Positions 30,561-32,735 of a stretch of 32,735 bases of DNA are shown one piece after another. The notes beneath the pieces are model-generated. The model did not search any database. It saw only the letters and a program-made list of their open reading frames with translations, and had not been told where the DNA came from. Position 1 is the first letter of the stretch, and the number at the start of each line of letters is the position of its first letter. Origin of the DNA: Gammaproteobacteria bacterium (lineage in GTDB: Bacteria; Pseudomonadota; Gammaproteobacteria; PS1; Pseudothioglobaceae); the NCBI GenBank assembly GCA_030739975.1, contig JASLYC010000034.1:1-32735 (forward strand), read 5' to 3'. The position numbers and the translations under genes are program-made.

Positions 30561-32735
30561 ATGAAAACACATGCAAATGTTGTAATTATAGGTGGTGGAT
30601 CCTTAGGGGTTAACCTTATGTACCATCTATGCGAGGAGGGATGGAATGATGTATTGCTTATTGAGAAAGGTGAACTAACTAGTGGTTCTACCTGGCATGC
30701 AGCTGGGCTCTGTCCAAACTTCAATGGCAACCATACTCTTTCAAAGATTCATGAATACACAATAAAACTGTACGACGAGATTCTACCAAAAAAAACCGGA
30801 CTACCATCTTCTTTTCATAAGACTGGCTCGTTAAGGGTTGGTTACACTGAAACAGAAGAGCAATGGTTTAGAAATGTTCTTAGCCGTTCAAATCATATCG
30901 GCTGTAGTATGGATTTTGTATCCAAGAATGAGGCGTCCTCTATTAACCCTTTGATGAACTTTGATAATGCTCGATGTATCCTGCACACTCCAAATGATGG
31001 CCATGTCGATCCAACCACAGTTGTAATGCAATTAGCACAGTTGGCTAAAAAAAATGGTGCTGAAATATCAACATTTAATAGGGTAATTGATATAAACATA
31101 TTAACATCAGGGGAATACGAGGTAGTAACTGAATCTGGCAACATCACAGCAAAGCATGTTGTAAATGCAGCTGGATGCTTTTCACCACAGATAGCTGATA
31201 TGGTTAATTCTTATGTTCCGCTAGTTAACCTTCAGCATCAGTATCTAATAACTGAAAATCATCCTGAAATTGGAAAGCTCAAAAAGGAATTGCCAGTAAC
31301 TAGGGATTCTACAGCAGCATCTTATATTCGCCAAGAAGGTAACGGGTTGTTGATAGGTCCATATGAAACTAGAGGCTCAAAGCCTTGGGCTATTGATGGG
31401 CTTGAATGGTCATTTGATAGGGAACTTTTTGAGGGCGACATTGAGAGGCTTATGCCTTGGTTAGAGCGCTGTATGGAAATAGTACCTATATTTCAAGAGG
31501 TAGGAATAAGCACAATAATTAATGGTCTTATTACCCATACACCAGACGACAATCTATTGGTTGGCCCTGTTAAAGGTCTAAAAAACTTCTGGAACTTATG
31601 TGGTGCCAGTATTGGTATAGCGCAAGGAGGCATTGGAAAGTACCTAGCTCAATGGATGATTTACGGACAGACTGAGCTAAATATGGCATCATTGGACTCT
31701 AGACGTTTCGACAGGTGGGCAGATAAGAATTACTGTATAACTCGTGCTATTGAGTCATACGAGAGAATGTATTCTATGGCTGCCCCGAACGAAAATCGCC
31801 CACACGGAAGGCCTATTAGGGTGAGCTCATTGCACACAGTTTTATCTCAAAAAGGGGCATTTCATATAGTCAATACTGGCTTTGAAAAGCCTGCATGGTT
31901 TGCAAAGAATGGTGTGACTCAAGAAACACATACTTGGTCACATAGCGAAGCACATGATATTGTTGGAGCAGAATGCAGAGCAGTACAAAAATCTTGTGGT
32001 GTAACTGATATCAGCGGTACTGCAAAGTTCAAAATAACTGGTAAAGATGCATTTAGATTCATTGACAATATGTCATGTAATAAACTGCCTACTCTAGATG
32101 GCAGAATAGGTCTGACACTTTTTCATGCAGATAACGGCGGAATAATGGCAGAACAAACTATAAGTCGTATCAATGAAAATGAATTTATACTTATGGGGGC
32201 AATAAGTTCGCAAGTGAAAGATTATCAGTGGCTTGAAATGCATTCGGATGGGTATGACGTTACTATTAAAGACATAACAGAAATCTGGGGTGGGGTACTA
32301 TTGACTGGTCCCAACTCTCGCAAAATATTATCTCAATGCACTACTGAAGATTTGAGTAATGAGTCATTCCCTTGGCTCAGTTGTAGAACAATCAAGTTAG
32401 ATTCTGCGGACGTATTTGCTATGCGTGTGTCCTACGCAGGTGAACTTGGATGGGAGCTTCATATGCCAACCTGGCAACTCATTTCTATTTATGAATCATT
32501 GATGGAAATCGGAGCTGAATGGAATTTAATAGACTTTGGTGGTCAGGCATTCAACTCAATGAGAATGGAAAAAATGTATAGGGCATATGGAAACGAGTTT
32601 ACCGAAGAAATTTCTGCTCTAGAGGCAGGAATGGACCGATTCCTCGACCTCAATAGAGATTTCATTGGCTCTGAAAATATTCGAAAAAGAAAAACAGATG
32701 GGATAAACATGAAGCTAGCTTACCTTTCTTTTGAC
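30561..32735 (+). CDS. Dimethylglycine/sarcosine dehydrogenase-like FAD-GcvT protein (3' end beyond the window)
   Basis: The open frame of 725 codons reaches the right edge without a stop. The N-terminal D-amino-acid-oxidase-type FAD domain starts 'VVIIGGGSLGVNLMYHL' (GxGxxG region, residues 7-23), then 'GSTWHAAGLCPNFNGN'. His46 in WHAAGL matches the histidine that binds FAD covalently in dimethylglycine dehydrogenase. From about residue 430 a GcvT-like folate-binding domain follows ('GVTDISGTAKFKITGKDAFRFID', 'SYAGELGWELHMP'). Such enzymes oxidise an N-methyl group and can pass the one-carbon unit to tetrahydrofolate. It starts 5 bp after the MttB-like gene, so the two are co-transcribed. 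The exact N-methyl substrate is not resolved. Confidence 0.88.
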   Translation, partial: MKTHANVVIIGGGSLGVNLMYHLCEEGWNDVLLIEKGELTSGSTWHAAGLCPNFNGNHTLSKIHEYTIKLYDEILPKKTGLPSSFHKTGSLRVGYTETEEQWFRNVLSRSNHIGCSMDFVSKNEASSINPLMNFDNARCILHTPNDGHVDPTTVVMQLAQLAKKNGAEISTFNRVIDINILTSGEYEVVTESGNITAKHVVNAAGCFSPQIADMVNSYVPLVNLQHQYLITENHPEIGKLKKELPVTRDSTAASYIRQEGNGLLIGPYETRGSKPWAIDGLEWSFDRELFEGDIERLMPWLERCMEIVPIFQEVGISTIINGLITHTPDDNLLVGPVKGLKNFWNLCGASIGIAQGGIGKYLAQWMIYGQTELNMASLDSRRFDRWADKNYCITRAIESYERMYSMAAPNENRPHGRPIRVSSLHTVLSQKGAFHIVNTGFEKPAWFAKNGVTQETHTWSHSEAHDIVGAECRAVQKSCGVTDISGTAKFKITGKDAFRFIDNMSCNKLPTLDGRIGLTLFHADNGGIMAEQTISRINENEFILMGAISSQVKDYQWLEMHSDGYDVTIKDITEIWGGVLLTGPNSRKILSQCTTEDLSNESFPWLSCRTIKLDSADVFAMRVSYAGELGWELHMPTWQLISIYESLMEIGAEWNLIDFGGQAFNSMRMEKMYRAYGNEFTEEISALEAGMDRFLDLNRDFIGSENIRKRKTDGINMKLAYLSFD

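Noticed and set aside
1-32735. CRISPR arrays, insertion sequences, prophage genes, tRNA or rRNA genes
   Set aside because: No regular repeat-spacer pattern, transposase, integrase, phage protein or recognisable RNA gene was seen on either strand.

Overview
The window looks like chromosomal DNA from a streamlined, AT-rich marine gammaproteobacterium. The AroG, AccA, TilS and IbaG/BolA proteins read like gammaproteobacterial orthologues. Genes are tightly packed with 1-20 bp overlaps, and the content centres on scavenging nitrogen-rich dissolved organic matter. Relatives of the SUP05/Thioglobus (PS1) type would fit, but I could not test the placement. I see no mobile elements, CRISPR arrays, rRNAs or tRNAs.

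Region 1 (1-16264, all minus strand) is a nearly continuous purine-catabolism operon. In transcription order it runs: GntR/FCD regulator, puuE (allantoinase), uraD (OHCU decarboxylase), alc (allantoicase), allA (ureidoglycolate lyase), puuD (membrane urate hydroxylase with a cytochrome c tail), guaD (guanine deaminase), uraH (5-hydroxyisourate hydrolase), xdhA, xdhB, xdhC (xanthine dehydrogenase and its maturation factor), a four-gene BMP-type ABC importer (ATPase, two permeases, periplasmic binding protein), and the start of an NCS2 nucleobase permease cut by the left edge. Together these take guanine and xanthine through urate, 5-hydroxyisourate, OHCU, allantoin, allantoate and ureidoglycolate to glyoxylate plus urea. 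No urease and no glyoxylate-using gene is in view. A strong sigma70-like promoter in front of the regulator is covered by three TTGTNNACAA boxes spaced exactly 13 bp apart, which predicts autoregulation of the cluster by the GntR protein.

Region 2 (16416-17006, plus strand) is a purine-type phosphoribosyltransferase. It diverges from the regulator and shares that operator region, so salvage and degradation may be switched together.

Region 3 (17039-21765, minus strand) is a five-gene catabolic cassette: alpha/beta hydrolase, two-domain flavin reductase, luciferase-like (LLM) flavin monooxygenase, aldehyde dehydrogenase and a carboxymuconolactone-decarboxylase-family protein. It resembles the Rut pyrimidine pathway in logic but lacks rutB and rutC. 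Its substrate is unknown, and it is the best candidate here for an undescribed pathway.

Region 4 (22013-27768) is housekeeping: aroG, an IbaG/BolA protein, a PiT phosphate transporter with its DUF47 partner, accA and tilS.

Region 5 (27783-32735) is a second nitrogen/methyl-compound module: an ornithine cyclodeaminase/mu-crystallin family protein divergent from an MttB-superfamily methyltransferase without an in-frame amber codon. The methyltransferase gene is followed 5 bp later by a dimethylglycine/sarcosine-dehydrogenase-like flavoprotein cut by the right edge. This suggests demethylation of glycine betaine or another quaternary amine.
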